Assembly (NCBI GenBank): GCA_030682495.1
Contig: JAUXOC010000025.1
Coordinates: 1-48,742 of the forward strand
DNA length: 48,742 nucleotides
Origin: Alphaproteobacteria bacterium
Lineage (GTDB): Bacteria > Pseudomonadota > Alphaproteobacteria > Micavibrionales > UBA2020
Direction of reading: 5' to 3'
Of the stretch, positions 32,424 to 40,790 are shown in pieces. The translations under genes and the position numbers were made by a program. A model generated the notes under the pieces. The model did no database searches. It was given only the letters and a program-made list of their open reading frames with translations, and was not told the DNA's origin. Numbering within the stretch: the first letter of the stretch is position 1; the number at the start of each line of letters is the position of its first letter.

Positions 32424-33449
32424 ATGGCGATCATCCCCATGCCCGATAACGGCGCCGCAAAATCTGCCGCCGGTCAAAGCCAGAATATCGACAGCGGCCG
32501 CCGCGTGCTGGAAACCGAAGCCGCCGCGCTTTCGGCTCTTGCCGCCAGTTTGGGCGACAGCTTCGATCAGGCCATCGAAATGATTTCCGCCGCCGAAGGC
32601 CGCGTCATCGTCACCGGCATGGGCAAGAGCGGCCATGTCGGCAGCAAAATCGCCGCCACGCTGGCATCGACCGGCACGCCCGCCTTTTTCGTTCACCCCG
32701 CCGAAGCCAGCCATGGCGACATGGGCATGATCGTGCGCGGCGACGTTGTGCTGGCGCTGTCGAATTCCGGCGAGTCGAAAGAACTGCTGGATGTGATCGA
32801 ATACACCCGCCGCTTTGCTATTCCGCTGATCGGCATCACGGGCAATGCGCTCTCGACCCTCGGCAATAAATCCGACGTGACGTTGATGCTGCCTGCCTGC
32901 CCCGAAGCCTGCCCGAACGGTCTTGCCCCCACCACGTCAACGACGATGACGCTGGCACTGGGCGATGCACTCGCCATCACACTGTTGGAGCGCAAGGGCT
33001 TTACCGCCAAGGATTTCAAAGTTTATCACCCCGGCGGCAAGCTGGGTCAGCAATTGATGCGCGTGTCGGAAATCATGCATACCGGCGACAAATTGCCCGT
33101 TGCGCGCGAAGATATTTCGATACGCGAAGCGGTTGATATCATCAGCAACAAAGGTTTTGGCTGCATCGCCCTCGTCGATGCAAACGGCGTTTTGAGCGGC
33201 CTGATTACCGATGGTGACTTGCGCCGCCATTTGCTGGATGAAAGCATCACCAGCAAAACCGCCAAAGACGTCATGAGCCTTACACCCCGCACGGGCGCGC
33301 CTGATATGCTGGTGGCCGAAGCGATGGCTGTGATGAACGACCTTAAAAACACGTTCCGCAAGATCACGACGCTGATTGTCGTTGACGAGACGCAAAAACC
33401 CGTTGGCCTTCTGCACCTGCATGATTGCCTGCGCGCCGGTTTCGCGTGA
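32424..33449 (+). CDS. kdsD: D-arabinose 5-phosphate isomerase (KpsF/GutQ family)
   Basis: A 341-residue enzyme interconverting ribulose 5-phosphate and arabinose 5-phosphate, the first step of Kdo synthesis for lipopolysaccharide. The SIS domain (about 45-185) includes IVTGMGKSGHVGSKIAATLA, PAEASHGDMG, LSNSGESKEL and PNGLAPTTSTTMTLALGDAL. Two CBS domains follow (about 215-341). The catalytic histidine lies in the DFKVYHPGGKLGQQL part. It stands at the head of the lptC-lptA-lptB-rpoN cluster. kdsC, which sits next to kdsD in enterobacteria, is absent here, as commonly in alphaproteobacteria. Confidence 0.96.
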   Translation: MAIIPMPDNGAAKSAAGQSQNIDSGRRVLETEAAALSALAASLGDSFDQAIEMISAAEGRVIVTGMGKSGHVGSKIAATLASTGTPAFFVHPAEASHGDMGMIVRGDVVLALSNSGESKELLDVIEYTRRFAIPLIGITGNALSTLGNKSDVTLMLPACPEACPNGLAPTTSTTMTLALGDALAITLLERKGFTAKDFKVYHPGGKLGQQLMRVSEIMHTGDKLPVAREDISIREAVDIISNKGFGCIALVDANGVLSGLITDGDLRRHLLDESITSKTAKDVMSLTPRTGAPDMLVAEAMAVMNDLKNTFRKITTLIVVDETQKPVGLLHLHDCLRAGFA

Positions 33450-33456
33450 GATTTAC

Positions 33457-34143
33457 GTGACCTCTGACACACCACAAGGACCAAAACAGCGCCTGCGCGG
33501 ATTTGACCCCGCGCGCGCCAGCCGCAGCACAAAGCTGGGCGCGGGCTATAGCTGGTTTGTGCGCGTCGCACGGCTGACGTTGCCACTTTGTGCCCTGGTG
33601 ATTGTCGGCATCGTTATCATGCGCCTGTCAGGCGGCAACGGGCAGCAACCACTGAACATCACCGAACTGCCTGCCGAAGAAAAAACCGTCCCCGGCGAGA
33701 TTGATATGCTACAGGCAAAATATCAGGGCGCGGATGCACAAGGTCGCCCCTATACCGTCACAGCCGAACACGCGCGCCGCGACATGAGCGCGCCCAACAG
33801 CATGAGCCTTGAAAAACCGCGCGCGGATATCGCGCTTGACGACAACAAGTGGCTCGCGATGCATGCCGCAAAAGGATTGTATGACAACGAAGCCGGATCA
33901 CTGTATCTGTCGGACGGCGTGACGATTTTTCATGATGACGGCTATGAGCTGCACATGCAGGATATGAACGTCATTTTAAAAACCCGCGCCGGCGCAACGC
34001 AAAAGCCCGTTGCCCTGCAAGGCCCTGCCGCGCTGCTGAAAGCAGGAGGCATGGATATACAAAACGGCGGCGATACCATTATATTTTCCGGTCCTGTCCA
34101 TGTGACGCTGCACGGGCTTGGCCGCAAAGGCGGTGGCGGATGA
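33457..34143 (+). CDS. lptC: LPS export ABC transporter periplasmic protein LptC
   Basis: A 228-residue bitopic protein of the LPS-export bridge. A basic cytoplasmic N-terminus is followed by a membrane helix (about 38-56, LTLPLCALVIVGIVIMRL), then a periplasmic beta-jellyroll (IDMLQAKYQGADAQGRPYTVTA, GLYDNEAGSLYLSDGVTIFHDDGYELH). Identity rests on this layout and on its place before lptA and lptB. The start is GTG at 33457, 7 bases after the kdsD stop, with a weak GTGAGA site; the frame is open further upstream inside kdsD. It overlaps lptA by ATGA. Confidence 0.9.
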   Translation: MTSDTPQGPKQRLRGFDPARASRSTKLGAGYSWFVRVARLTLPLCALVIVGIVIMRLSGGNGQQPLNITELPAEEKTVPGEIDMLQAKYQGADAQGRPYTVTAEHARRDMSAPNSMSLEKPRADIALDDNKWLAMHAAKGLYDNEAGSLYLSDGVTIFHDDGYELHMQDMNVILKTRAGATQKPVALQGPAALLKAGGMDIQNGGDTIIFSGPVHVTLHGLGRKGGGG

Positions 34144-35048
34144 AGCACTTTTTTGCCGTCATAACCCTGCTAACAGTTTTCACAGCGGCGATGCCCGCGG
34201 ACGGGCGCGCACAAGGCACCGCCCCCCCCACAGCAAGCGATGCCCCCGTCGAAATCTTTGCCGATAAAACGCTGGAATGGGACCGCACAAAAAAAACCTA
34301 TACGGCGCACGGTAATGCGATTGCGCGTCAGGGCACGATGCAGGTCCGAAGCGATACCCTGAGCGCGCACTACAGCGGCGGGGATGGTGCAGGCGGAACC
34401 CGCAGCGGCATCGGATCAAACATCGAAAGACTTGTCGCCAGCGGGAGAGTCGAAATCTCTTCCCCGCCCTATACCGGCCACGGCGAGCGCGCCGTCTACG
34501 ACCTTGCGACCGGCATCGCCACGCTGACGGGCGGCAATCTGAAAATCGAGACCCCGTCGGAAAGCCTGACCGCGCGTGATAAAATCGAGTTTAACACAAA
34601 CCAGAACCGCCTGACCGCCATCGGCAAAGCCACCGCGCAGCGCGGCACGGATAGTTTGAGCGCCGATAACCTCTCGGCTTTCTTCGCCCCTGATGCCACC
34701 GGCAAAATCGACCTGCAACGTATCGTTGCCGACACACCGCTGACCGTTAAAACCGCGCGCGAAACCGTGACAGGTGACAGCGGTGTCTATGACGTTGCCG
34801 CCGGCAAAGCTACCCTGCGCGGCCGCGTCCGTCTTTTGCAAGGTGACAACTGGCTGGAGGGCACCCGCGCCGAGGTGGATCTGAAAACCGGCATCAGCAA
34901 GCTGTTTGCCGATACCCCTGCCGCGCCTGTCCGCCCCGCGCTGATTGTCGATGGCGTCGCGCAGCCCCCTGCAAATCCTGTAGGCGACGGACGCGTCCGC
35001 GGTGTATTCTATCCCAAGAAAAAAGAACCGGAAGCCGCCCAGCCATGA
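34140..35048 (+). CDS. lptA: LPS transport periplasmic protein LptA
   Basis: A 302-residue periplasmic protein that carries LPS between LptC and LptD. A signal peptide occupies residues 1-24 (cleavage GRA-QG). The mature part is an OstA-type repetitive beta fold: DKTLEWDRTKKTYTAHGNAIARQG, MQVRSDTLSAHYSG, GRVEISSPPYTGHGERAVYDLATG, ATLRGRVRLLQGDNWLEGTRAEVDL. The length is above E. coli LptA (185) but usual for alphaproteobacteria. It overlaps lptC and lptB by ATGA on each side, forming a tightly coupled unit. Confidence 0.94.
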   Translation: MKHFFAVITLLTVFTAAMPADGRAQGTAPPTASDAPVEIFADKTLEWDRTKKTYTAHGNAIARQGTMQVRSDTLSAHYSGGDGAGGTRSGIGSNIERLVASGRVEISSPPYTGHGERAVYDLATGIATLTGGNLKIETPSESLTARDKIEFNTNQNRLTAIGKATAQRGTDSLSADNLSAFFAPDATGKIDLQRIVADTPLTVKTARETVTGDSGVYDVAAGKATLRGRVRLLQGDNWLEGTRAEVDLKTGISKLFADTPAAPVRPALIVDGVAQPPANPVGDGRVRGVFYPKKKEPEAAQP

Positions 35049-35815
35049 GCGAAGACAAGAAAAAACCCGCACGTCGTGAGCCGAAGCTGGTGCAAAGCGG
35101 CCTTTCGGTCGAACACCTCATGAAGCGTTATAAGCGCCGCCCCGTGCTGCGTGACGTGTCCTTGAACGTCAAACGCGGGGAGGCCGTCGGGCTTCTCGGC
35201 CCCAACGGTGCGGGCAAGACCACCTGTTTTTATATCGTCACAGGCCTCATCGACCCCGACAGCGGTATCATCAAACTGGACGGTAAAGACATCACCGGCC
35301 TGCCGATGTATCGCCGCGCGCGGCTGGGCATTAGCTATCTGCCGCAGGAATCTTCGATCTTCCGTGGCCTCAATGTCGAAGACAATATCCGCGCCGTTTT
35401 GCAGGCGGTCGAAGAAGACCGTCACCGCCGCGAGCATATGCTGGAAGAACTGCTGGCAGAATTTTCCATCACCCATCTGCGCCTGACCCCGTCTGTTGCT
35501 TTGTCCGGCGGGGAGCGGCGGCGCGTTGAAATCGCCCGCGCACTAGCCACACATCCGCAGTTCATTCTGCTGGACGAACCGCTGGCGGGGATCGACCCGA
35601 TCGCTGTCGCTGAAATCCGCGATCTCGTCAAACACCTGAAAGACCGCAATATTGGTGTGCTGATTACCGACCACAACGTGCGCGACACGCTGGATATTGT
35701 CGACCGCGCCTATATTTTGCACGGCGGGCAGGTGTTGATGGAAGGCAAGCCCGAAGACATCGTCAATCACAAGGACGTGCGCCGCGTTTATCTGGGCGAG
35801 AAATTCAGCCTCTGA
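35045..35815 (+). CDS. lptB: LPS export ABC ATPase LptB
   Basis: A 256-residue cytoplasmic ATPase that powers LPS extraction by LptFG. Walker A is GPNGAGKTT, the Q-loop region is SYLPQESSIFRGLNVEDNI (typical LptB), the signature is LSGGERRRVEIARAL, Walker B is FILLDEPLAGIDP and the H-loop is LITDHNVRDTL. The C-terminal VNHKDVRRVYLGEKFSL is a family hallmark. The N-terminus has an extra basic stretch of about 20 residues. It overlaps lptA by ATGA; lptF/lptG are not in the window. Confidence 0.97.
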   Translation: MSEDKKKPARREPKLVQSGLSVEHLMKRYKRRPVLRDVSLNVKRGEAVGLLGPNGAGKTTCFYIVTGLIDPDSGIIKLDGKDITGLPMYRRARLGISYLPQESSIFRGLNVEDNIRAVLQAVEEDRHRREHMLEELLAEFSITHLRLTPSVALSGGERRRVEIARALATHPQFILLDEPLAGIDPIAVAEIRDLVKHLKDRNIGVLITDHNVRDTLDIVDRAYILHGGQVLMEGKPEDIVNHKDVRRVYLGEKFSL

Positions 35816-35860
35816 ACCCACGCGCCCCCTGCGTCATTTCCCGAACATCGCCGCCGGTGC

Positions 35861-35889
35861 GTGACACTGTGCCCGCTGCCTGCTATATT
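35861..35889 (+). promoter_or_regulatory. Promoter of rpoN
   Basis: GTGACA (35861-35866) and TATATT (35884-35889) are 17 bases apart and the -10 box is preceded by TGC, an extended -10. Transcription would begin about 25 bases before the rpoN ATG. Confidence 0.65.
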
Positions 35890-35920
35890 AAAAGACAGGG
35901 AGCAGGGGCAGGAAACAAAC

Positions 35921-37465
35921 ATGTCGATCAACCAGCGTTTGGACATCCGTCAGGGGCAAACCCTGACCATGACGCCGCAACTGCAGCAGGCGATCAAACT
36001 GCTGCAAATGTCGAACGTCGAGCTGGCCGAATACCTTGAAGCGGAGATTGAAAAAAATCCGCTGCTGGAAAAAGACGACGGTACGCAAGGGTCTGCCGAG
36101 GGCAGCATCGACGATCAGGAAAACGCCCGCCCCGGCGATGGCGAGATCATCACCGCCCACAGCACAGAGCAAAACGACGCCTTTGCCGCCGACCGCGCCG
36201 GTGCAGAAGACCGCCCGCTGGATACCGATTTCGACAACGTCTTTACCGGCGGCGATATGGCCCCGCAGGAAGGCGGCTATGACGCTTTTGCGACCGACAG
36301 TTTTGCAAGCGTTGGCAGCGGCGGCAGTCTGAAATTCGACGACCCCGATTACAGCCTTGAAAATACCATGGCCAAGGAAGTCACTCTGCGTGACCACCTG
36401 GAAGAGCAAATCCAGCTGGAGTTCGACAGTGCGGGCGACCGCGCCATCGCGCGCGTGCTGGGCGATTATCTGGACGAAGCCGGATATATCCGCGCCGACC
36501 TGTCCGCACTGGCCGAGCGGCTGGGCACAAATCTGGCACGGGTCGAGGCTGTACTCGATATACTGCAGCGCCTTGACCCCGCCGGTTTGTTCGCACGCAG
36601 CTTGAGCGAATGTCTTGCGCTGCAATTGCGGGAGCGCGACAGGCTCGACCCCGCGATGGAAAAACTGCTCGGAAACCTTGACCTGCTGGGCGCACATGAT
36701 CTTAAAAAACTGCGCACGGTTTGCGAAGTGGACGAGGAAGACCTGCGCGATATGATTGCCGAGATCAAAACGCTGAACCCCAAGCCGGGGCTGGCTTTTG
36801 ACCGTTTTATCTCGCAAACCGTTGTGCCGGATGTGCTGATGAAGCCGCTGCCCAAATCACGCGGCGGCGGCTGGGCGGTGGAGCTGAACAGCGACACCCT
36901 GCCGCGCGTGCTGGTCAACCGTACCTACCATGCCGAAATCACCAGAAACGCAACAGGACAGAAAGACAAAGAATACCTGAGCACGCAAATCAATTCGGCG
37001 AACTGGCTGGTGCGCGCGCTGGAACAACGCGCCGAAACCATCCTGAAGGTTGCCACAGACATCATCGTGCAGCAGGAAGCGTTTTTTCTGTATGGTGTCG
37101 AATACCTGAAACCGCTGGTGCTCAAAGATGTCGCAACCGCAATTGGCATGCACGAAAGCACGGTCAGCCGCGTCACCACCGGCAAATACATCGGCACACC
37201 GCGCGGCGTGTTCGAGCTGAAATATTTCTTCACCAGCGGCGTCGCCTCGACCGACGGCAGTGCCACATGGTCGTCCGAGGCGATCAAGGCGCGCATCAAG
37301 ACGCTGACCGATGCCGAGAAGCCCGAAGCGATTCTGTCGGACGATGATCTGATGGCGGCGCTCAAGACCGATGGCATCGACATCGCGCGGCGCACGGTGG
37401 CCAAATACCGCGAGGCCATGAAGATTCCTTCTTCGGTTCAGCGCCGCCGCCTCAAGAACGGCTAA
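35921..37465 (+). CDS. rpoN: RNA polymerase sigma-54 factor RpoN
   Basis: A 514-residue sigma-54. Region I starts with the Q-rich activator-interaction segment (INQRLDIRQGQTLTMTPQLQ, AIKLLQMSNVELAEYLEAEI). An acidic region II follows (about 55-130). The core-binding and helix-turn-helix parts include KPLVLKDVATAIGMHESTVSRVTTGKYIGTPRG written here in two pieces by the reader, and the RpoN box ARRTVAKYRE at about 489-498 is perfect. The ATG at 35921 has CAGGAAA upstream. It lies between lptB and hpf in the order conserved in proteobacteria. Confidence 0.97.
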   Translation: MSINQRLDIRQGQTLTMTPQLQQAIKLLQMSNVELAEYLEAEIEKNPLLEKDDGTQGSAEGSIDDQENARPGDGEIITAHSTEQNDAFAADRAGAEDRPLDTDFDNVFTGGDMAPQEGGYDAFATDSFASVGSGGSLKFDDPDYSLENTMAKEVTLRDHLEEQIQLEFDSAGDRAIARVLGDYLDEAGYIRADLSALAERLGTNLARVEAVLDILQRLDPAGLFARSLSECLALQLRERDRLDPAMEKLLGNLDLLGAHDLKKLRTVCEVDEEDLRDMIAEIKTLNPKPGLAFDRFISQTVVPDVLMKPLPKSRGGGWAVELNSDTLPRVLVNRTYHAEITRNATGQKDKEYLSTQINSANWLVRALEQRAETILKVATDIIVQQEAFFLYGVEYLKPLVLKDVATAIGMHESTVSRVTTGKYIGTPRGVFELKYFFTSGVASTDGSATWSSEAIKARIKTLTDAEKPEAILSDDDLMAALKTDGIDIARRTVAKYREAMKIPSSVQRRRLKNG

Positions 37466-37511
37466 ATCTTTGTTTTTAAATAAATAAATAGATGTTTGCG
37501 CGGCCTTAACC

Positions 37512-37538
37512 TTGACTTTACCAATCAATGCCTATAAT
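37512..37538 (+). promoter_or_regulatory. Promoter of hpf
   Basis: TTGACT (37512-37517) and a perfect TATAAT (37533-37538) lie 15 bases apart, slightly short, or 16 if CTTGAC is taken. The leader to the hpf ATG would be about 70 bases. Confidence 0.55.
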
Positions 37539-37615
37539 TAAATTATGGCTTTAAATCCCCGTCCGCGCTACGTTCTGGCCGGATTCGTAAATTGCAACAG
37601 CAAGGTTCTCAAAGA

Positions 37616-38188
37616 ATGCAACTGACAGTCAAAGGCAAGCACCTCGATGTGGGGGACGCGCTGCGCGAGCATGTGCGTTCCAACCTGACGCATACCACCG
37701 GCAAATATTTCAACAACCCCGTGGAAGCGACAGTCACCTTCACCAAGGAAAAAAATCACCGCTATAAAGCAGACATTTCGATCCATGTCGGCAAAGGCAT
37801 GATCCTTGAAGCGCAATTCGAAGCGGATGATCCGTATCCGGCCTTCGACGAAGCGTCAAAACGCGTCGCAACGCGTCTCGGCCGCTACAAGGACAAACTG
37901 CGCGACCATCACCGCCACGAAGACACGGCGGAGCTGTTGAGCGCGGCCTATACCACGTTTCAGGCCAACGAAGACGAGCAGCCGGAAGGCGGCGACGAAC
38001 CCGCGATCATCGCCGAGCTGCAAACGCAGATTCCGACGCTGGCCGTTAGTGATGCTGTTATGCGGCTGGAACTGGGCGATCTGCCGGCACTGATGTTTAA
38101 AAACCCCGCACATGGCGGATACAACATGGTCTATCGCCGCAAAGACGGCAACATCGGCTGGGTCGATCCCAGCGGTGTAAAAAAATAA
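37616..38188 (+). CDS. hpf: Ribosome hibernation promoting factor, long form
   Basis: A 190-residue ribosome-associated protein. The N-terminal HPF/RaiA domain (1-105) has MQLTVKGKHLDVGDALREHV and the basic DKLRDHHRH end; the C-terminal domain (about 130-190) with LEL-GDLPALMFKNPAHGGYNMVYRRKDGNIGWVDP is the dimerisation domain of long HPF, which pairs 70S ribosomes into 100S. Length fits long HPF. ATG at 37616 is preferred to an upstream TTG. Sits between rpoN and ptsN as in the conserved cluster; likely induced in stationary phase. Confidence 0.95.
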   Translation: MQLTVKGKHLDVGDALREHVRSNLTHTTGKYFNNPVEATVTFTKEKNHRYKADISIHVGKGMILEAQFEADDPYPAFDEASKRVATRLGRYKDKLRDHHRHEDTAELLSAAYTTFQANEDEQPEGGDEPAIIAELQTQIPTLAVSDAVMRLELGDLPALMFKNPAHGGYNMVYRRKDGNIGWVDPSGVKK

Positions 38189-38279
38189 GACCAAAGGCAA
38201 CAAAACGAAAAGCAGACAAAAACAAAAAGGCTTTTCTATAGAGGTAAGAGGACACACACCCCCCGGATTGCAGGGATTT

Positions 38280-38316
38280 ATAACGCGCACCGCACCCATT
38301 CGCGGTGACGCGTTAT
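38280..38316 (+). promoter_or_regulatory. Long hairpin in the ptsN leader
   Basis: ATAACGCG pairs with CGCGTTAT (8 bp) and CACCGC with GCGGTG (6 bp) around an 8-base loop, with a single bulged A at 38308: 14 base pairs. No T-run follows, so it is not a normal terminator. It ends 21 bases before the ptsN ATG. It could stabilise or process the hpf-ptsN transcript, or be a control element. Confidence 0.6.
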
Positions 38317-38337
38317 TTGCATCGGCGGAAACATGTT

Positions 38338-38790
38338 ATGATTACGGCAGATTTGATTATTCCCGCCCTCGAGGCGACCAGCAAGAAAAAGGCCTTTCGC
38401 GCAATTGCGGAAGAAATCGCCGCGCAAATCGGCGGCCATGCTGACGACTTGCTGGGCGCGCTTTTGGACCGCGAACGCATCGGCTCGACCGGCATTGGTC
38501 AGGGCGTGGCTATTCCGCACATCAAAATCGCTGGCGCCGAGCGCATGTACGGCGTTCTGGTACGTCTCGAAACGCCCGTCGATTATGATGCTATCGATAG
38601 TCTGCCTGTGGACATTATCTTTATGCTGCTCGCCCCCGCCGAAAGCAAAACGACGCAGCACCTTAAAATGCTGGCGCAGATTTCGCGTTTTCTGAAAGAC
38701 AGCAAAACCTGCGACGCCATCCGCGCCTCGGCAGAAACGGAAACGCTGTCTGCCATTTTGACTGAATGGGCAAGCTCTCAGGCTGCCTGA
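38338..38790 (+). CDS. ptsN: PTS nitrogen-regulatory EIIA protein PtsN
   Basis: A 150-residue EIIA-Ntr protein of the nitrogen phosphotransferase system, a regulator phosphorylated by NPr. The phosphorylated histidine is His61 in GQGVAIPHIKI; the surrounding GALLDRERIGSTGIG is typical. ATG at 38338 is used, with the GGCGGAAA site upstream. It closes the rpoN-hpf-ptsN group, all of which concern nutrient stress. Its 149-base upstream gap holds a long hairpin. Partner genes ptsP and npr are not visible here. Confidence 0.95.
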   Translation: MITADLIIPALEATSKKKAFRAIAEEIAAQIGGHADDLLGALLDRERIGSTGIGQGVAIPHIKIAGAERMYGVLVRLETPVDYDAIDSLPVDIIFMLLAPAESKTTQHLKMLAQISRFLKDSKTCDAIRASAETETLSAILTEWASSQAA

Positions 38791-38815
38791 TAGCAGATAA
38801 GATTCTCAACGAAGA

Positions 38816-39049
38816 TTAATGCACCGATACGATATCGAGATCGTGGTGTTGCAGGCTGGCCTGTAGCGCAGGCATGTTTTCCTGCACGGCCAGTGCTGTG
38901 CCGTCGGCGGCATGCAGAACCCAGGCGGGTTTTCCCTTGACGCTGTATTTGCGGACATAGCCGACTTCTTCCATGCCCAATTCGCGCAGGTCGTTCTGCG
39001 TCATATCGATCAGCTGGATCTTGCCGCTTTCCACGGGATTGCTGGTCAT
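38816..39049 (-). CDS. DUF1150 family protein
   Basis: A 77-residue protein of the alphaproteobacterial DUF1150 family, with the usual MEEVGYVRKY and KPAWVLHAADGTALAVQENMP. It is nearly always encoded beside a small heat-shock gene; here it lies 53 bases downstream of hsp20 on the same strand. The function is unknown; co-transcription suggests a part in heat or protein-folding stress. A GAGGC site is near the ATG. Confidence 0.92.
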   Translation of the reverse strand: MTSNPVESGKIQLIDMTQNDLRELGMEEVGYVRKYSVKGKPAWVLHAADGTALAVQENMPALQASLQHHDLDIVSVH

Positions 39050-39102
39050 GGGGAGCCTCCTTTTACCGCGCCCTTTTGCCGGGCACTTTTATTTATATCG
39101 TT

Positions 39103-39591
39103 TCAGTCGCGCGCTTTTCCAGCGTCTGTGGCATCGCTTTGCACATCAATCGTCTGACTTTTCTTTGCATCCTTGGCCGAGGTGATGCGGATCGTCTGCA
39201 CCGTGGTCTCCGGCAAAATGCGGCGCAGATCGACATTCAAAAGACCGTTATCCAGCTGCGCGCCGACAACCTCGATATCCTCGCTGAGGATAAAAGCGCG
39301 CTGGAACTGCCGCGTTGCAATCCCGCGGTGCAAAAACACGCGCCCCTCTTCTTCTTCGCCCAGCCGCTTGCCGCGGATAACCAGCTGGTTCTGTTCCAGC
39401 TGCACCGAGAGATCATCCATCGAAAATCCTGCAACGGCGATGGTGATTCTGATCTGCGTCTCGCCGATCTGTTCGATGTTATAGGGCGGATAGCCTTCGC
39501 TGGAGGCGCGCGCCGCACGGTCAAGCGCGCGTTCAAACTGGTCAAACCCCAGCAAAAACGGGCTGTCAAAAAGAGAAAGTCGTCTGCTCAT
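39103..39591 (-). CDS. Small heat-shock protein, Hsp20/alpha-crystallin family
   Basis: A 162-residue holdase chaperone. The alpha-crystallin domain spans about residues 35-130 (YNIEQIGETQIRITIAVAGFSMDDL to LDNGLLNVDLRR), with the N-terminal phenylalanine-rich arm SPFLLGFDQFERALDRA usual in IbpA-like class A proteins, and a short C-terminal tail. It is preceded by an RpoH-like promoter and by a leader that can fold the AAGGAG site and ATG into a hairpin; both suggest heat induction. DUF1150 follows it. Confidence 0.95.
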   Translation of the reverse strand: MSRRLSLFDSPFLLGFDQFERALDRAARASSEGYPPYNIEQIGETQIRITIAVAGFSMDDLSVQLEQNQLVIRGKRLGEEEEGRVFLHRGIATRQFQRAFILSEDIEVVGAQLDNGLLNVDLRRILPETTVQTIRITSAKDAKKSQTIDVQSDATDAGKARD

Positions 39592-39625
39592 GCCAAAGGC
39601 TCCTTACGTCAAGCGAGCGGGCACC
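39592..39625 (-). promoter_or_regulatory. ROSE-type RNA thermometer in the hsp20 leader
   Basis: In the leader, GCUCGCUU (39611-39618) pairs with AAGGAGC (39599-39605), which contains the Shine-Dalgarno sequence, around the loop GACGU. The paired arm holds UCGCU, matching the ROSE consensus U(U/C)GCU, and its G stays bulged as in known ROSE elements. A further GUGCC/GGCAU pairing outside would cover the start codon. ROSE elements in front of small heat-shock genes are well known in rhizobia. Confidence 0.7.
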
Positions 39626-39670
39626 GCCGGCCCCGATGTTCGGCAGCTGCGGCATATATCCATATACCAT

Positions 39671-39699
39671 CATATACGCGCCGCCGCCAGAAAGGCAAG
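39671..39699 (-). promoter_or_regulatory. RpoH (sigma-32) type promoter of hsp20
   Basis: CTTG (39696-39699) and CGTATATG (39671-39678) are 17 bases apart. This fits the alphaproteobacterial RpoH pattern CTTG-N17-CYTATVTN except for one base. The leader of about 75 bases contains the ROSE-type hairpin. Confidence 0.6.
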
Positions 39700-39729
39700 C
39701 GGTGGCAATTGTCTTTTACAAATAAGCGC

Positions 39730-40314
39730 TTAGGGCTGCGGCGGTCTGGGCGTTGCGGTCGGCGGGTTTTGTAGACCGTCGAGCAGCGCGCGCACGTCTT
39801 TGATCGATTCTTTCATAAAATGCCGCTGGTTTTCTTTGTGCGCGAAGCGGATATGCTGGTCGCCGATCGGATGTTTTTTGAGGAAATATTCCGCATGGTC
39901 GCGGCTGAGCGGCTGATAAGTCAGGTCGAAATCGCGCTCGGCCACGTCCAGCATCTTGCGGATATCGGCAAAGGCGCTGTCGCGGCCGCTTTGCGCGGCG
40001 GGGCGCTGCATATCTTCGGCGGGGCCATTCGGTGCGGGCTTGCGCGGAAAGCCTGCGGGCGGCTGATAACGTTTGCTGACGCGCGCGAAAATATCCTTGA
40101 GCGGCTTGTCCGCTTTCAAATCAATCGCAGCCGCCAGCACCGCCGGCGTCCAGCGGTACTTTTCCTGCACCTCGACAATTTCGGGCAGGGACATTTTGCT
40201 TTGATCTGTGTATTTGACACCCTCTTTCGCCAGTTCGTCCATTTTCTTGGTGAAAGCTGACTGGATTTCGGCAAAAGCCGCTTTGCGCTCGGCGTCAAAT
40301 GTTTTGGGGTTCAT
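39730..40314 (-). CDS. Unknown charged helical protein, 194 residues
   Basis: A soluble, hydrophilic protein that I do not recognise. No signal peptide or membrane helix. It is rich in lysine, aspartate and proline; residues about 85-110 are a proline-rich linker (RYQPPAGFPRKPAPNGP) and the C-terminus ends PPTATPRPPQP. The second half has YFLKKHPIGDQHIRFAHKENQRHFMKES, basic with several histidines. It is the last gene of the leftward unit that includes cysS and the NifU-like gene (14 bases after the latter). Codon use is normal. Function unknown. Confidence 0.75.
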   Translation of the reverse strand: MNPKTFDAERKAAFAEIQSAFTKKMDELAKEGVKYTDQSKMSLPEIVEVQEKYRWTPAVLAAAIDLKADKPLKDIFARVSKRYQPPAGFPRKPAPNGPAEDMQRPAAQSGRDSAFADIRKMLDVAERDFDLTYQPLSRDHAEYFLKKHPIGDQHIRFAHKENQRHFMKESIKDVRALLDGLQNPPTATPRPPQP

Positions 40315-40328
40315 GGGGAATAATCTTT

Positions 40329-40790
40329 CTATTCTTTTTGTGAAAAGGCTTTATCCACCGCCTCGAAGGGCAGCAAAATCGAATTGTGGCGCGCAGGGTA
40401 ATCGCGCACCGGCGACAGGATTTCAAGCGCCGCCCAATCGCCTGCAGGCCGCACCTCTTTGCCATCCAGCATGTCTTCGAGGCTCTGCCCTGCCGCTGCG
40501 ATTTCGGCGCGCGTCTTGCCGATGATGGCGGCGCGCATCACGGACACAGCGGATTTGGTCAGTGCGCAGGCTTTGACCTCAAAACCGAAAGCCGTCACAC
40601 GGCCATCGGGGCCGACATCGAGATCAACCGTGATATCACTGCCGCAGATGGGGCTGACGGCGCGGGCGGTCAATTGCGGCCTGTCCAGTCGGTGTGGCGT
40701 TTCAGCACCGGCAGCAAGGTCGAGCAAGCGGCGGTTATACACCAGCGCCAGTGCTGGATCTTCCAGCATTTGATCGGGCGTCGATGTCAC
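40329..40790 (-). CDS. NifU/IscU-like iron-sulfur scaffold family protein
   Basis: A 153-residue protein of the IscU/SufU fold. Two ligand sites are present, Cys49 with Asp52 ([13 protein letters not shown]) and Cys75 ([12 protein letters not shown]), but at the place of the third cysteine of true scaffolds there is Ser137 ([10 protein letters not shown]). This substitution is, to my knowledge, usual in the alphaproteobacterial branch found near cysS, so it may not be a classic cluster scaffold. The GTG start at 40790 overlaps the stop of the zinc-finger gene (GTGA). The longer open frame to 40859 lies in the neighbouring gene and is not used. Confidence 0.85.
   Translation of the reverse strand: MTSTPDQMLEDPALALVYNRRLLDLAAGAETPHRLDRPQLTARAVSPICGSDITVDLDVGPDGRVTAFGFEVKACALTKSAVSVMRAAIIGKTRAEIAAAGQSLEDMLDGKEVRPAGDWAALEILSPVRDYPARHNSILLPFEAVDKAFSQKE

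Noticed and set aside
37572-37597. Possible sigma-54 promoter (GG ... TTGC) before hpf next to rpoN
   Set aside because: The GG and GC elements are one base too far apart for the strict sigma-54 spacing, and a good sigma-70 type pair lies just upstream.
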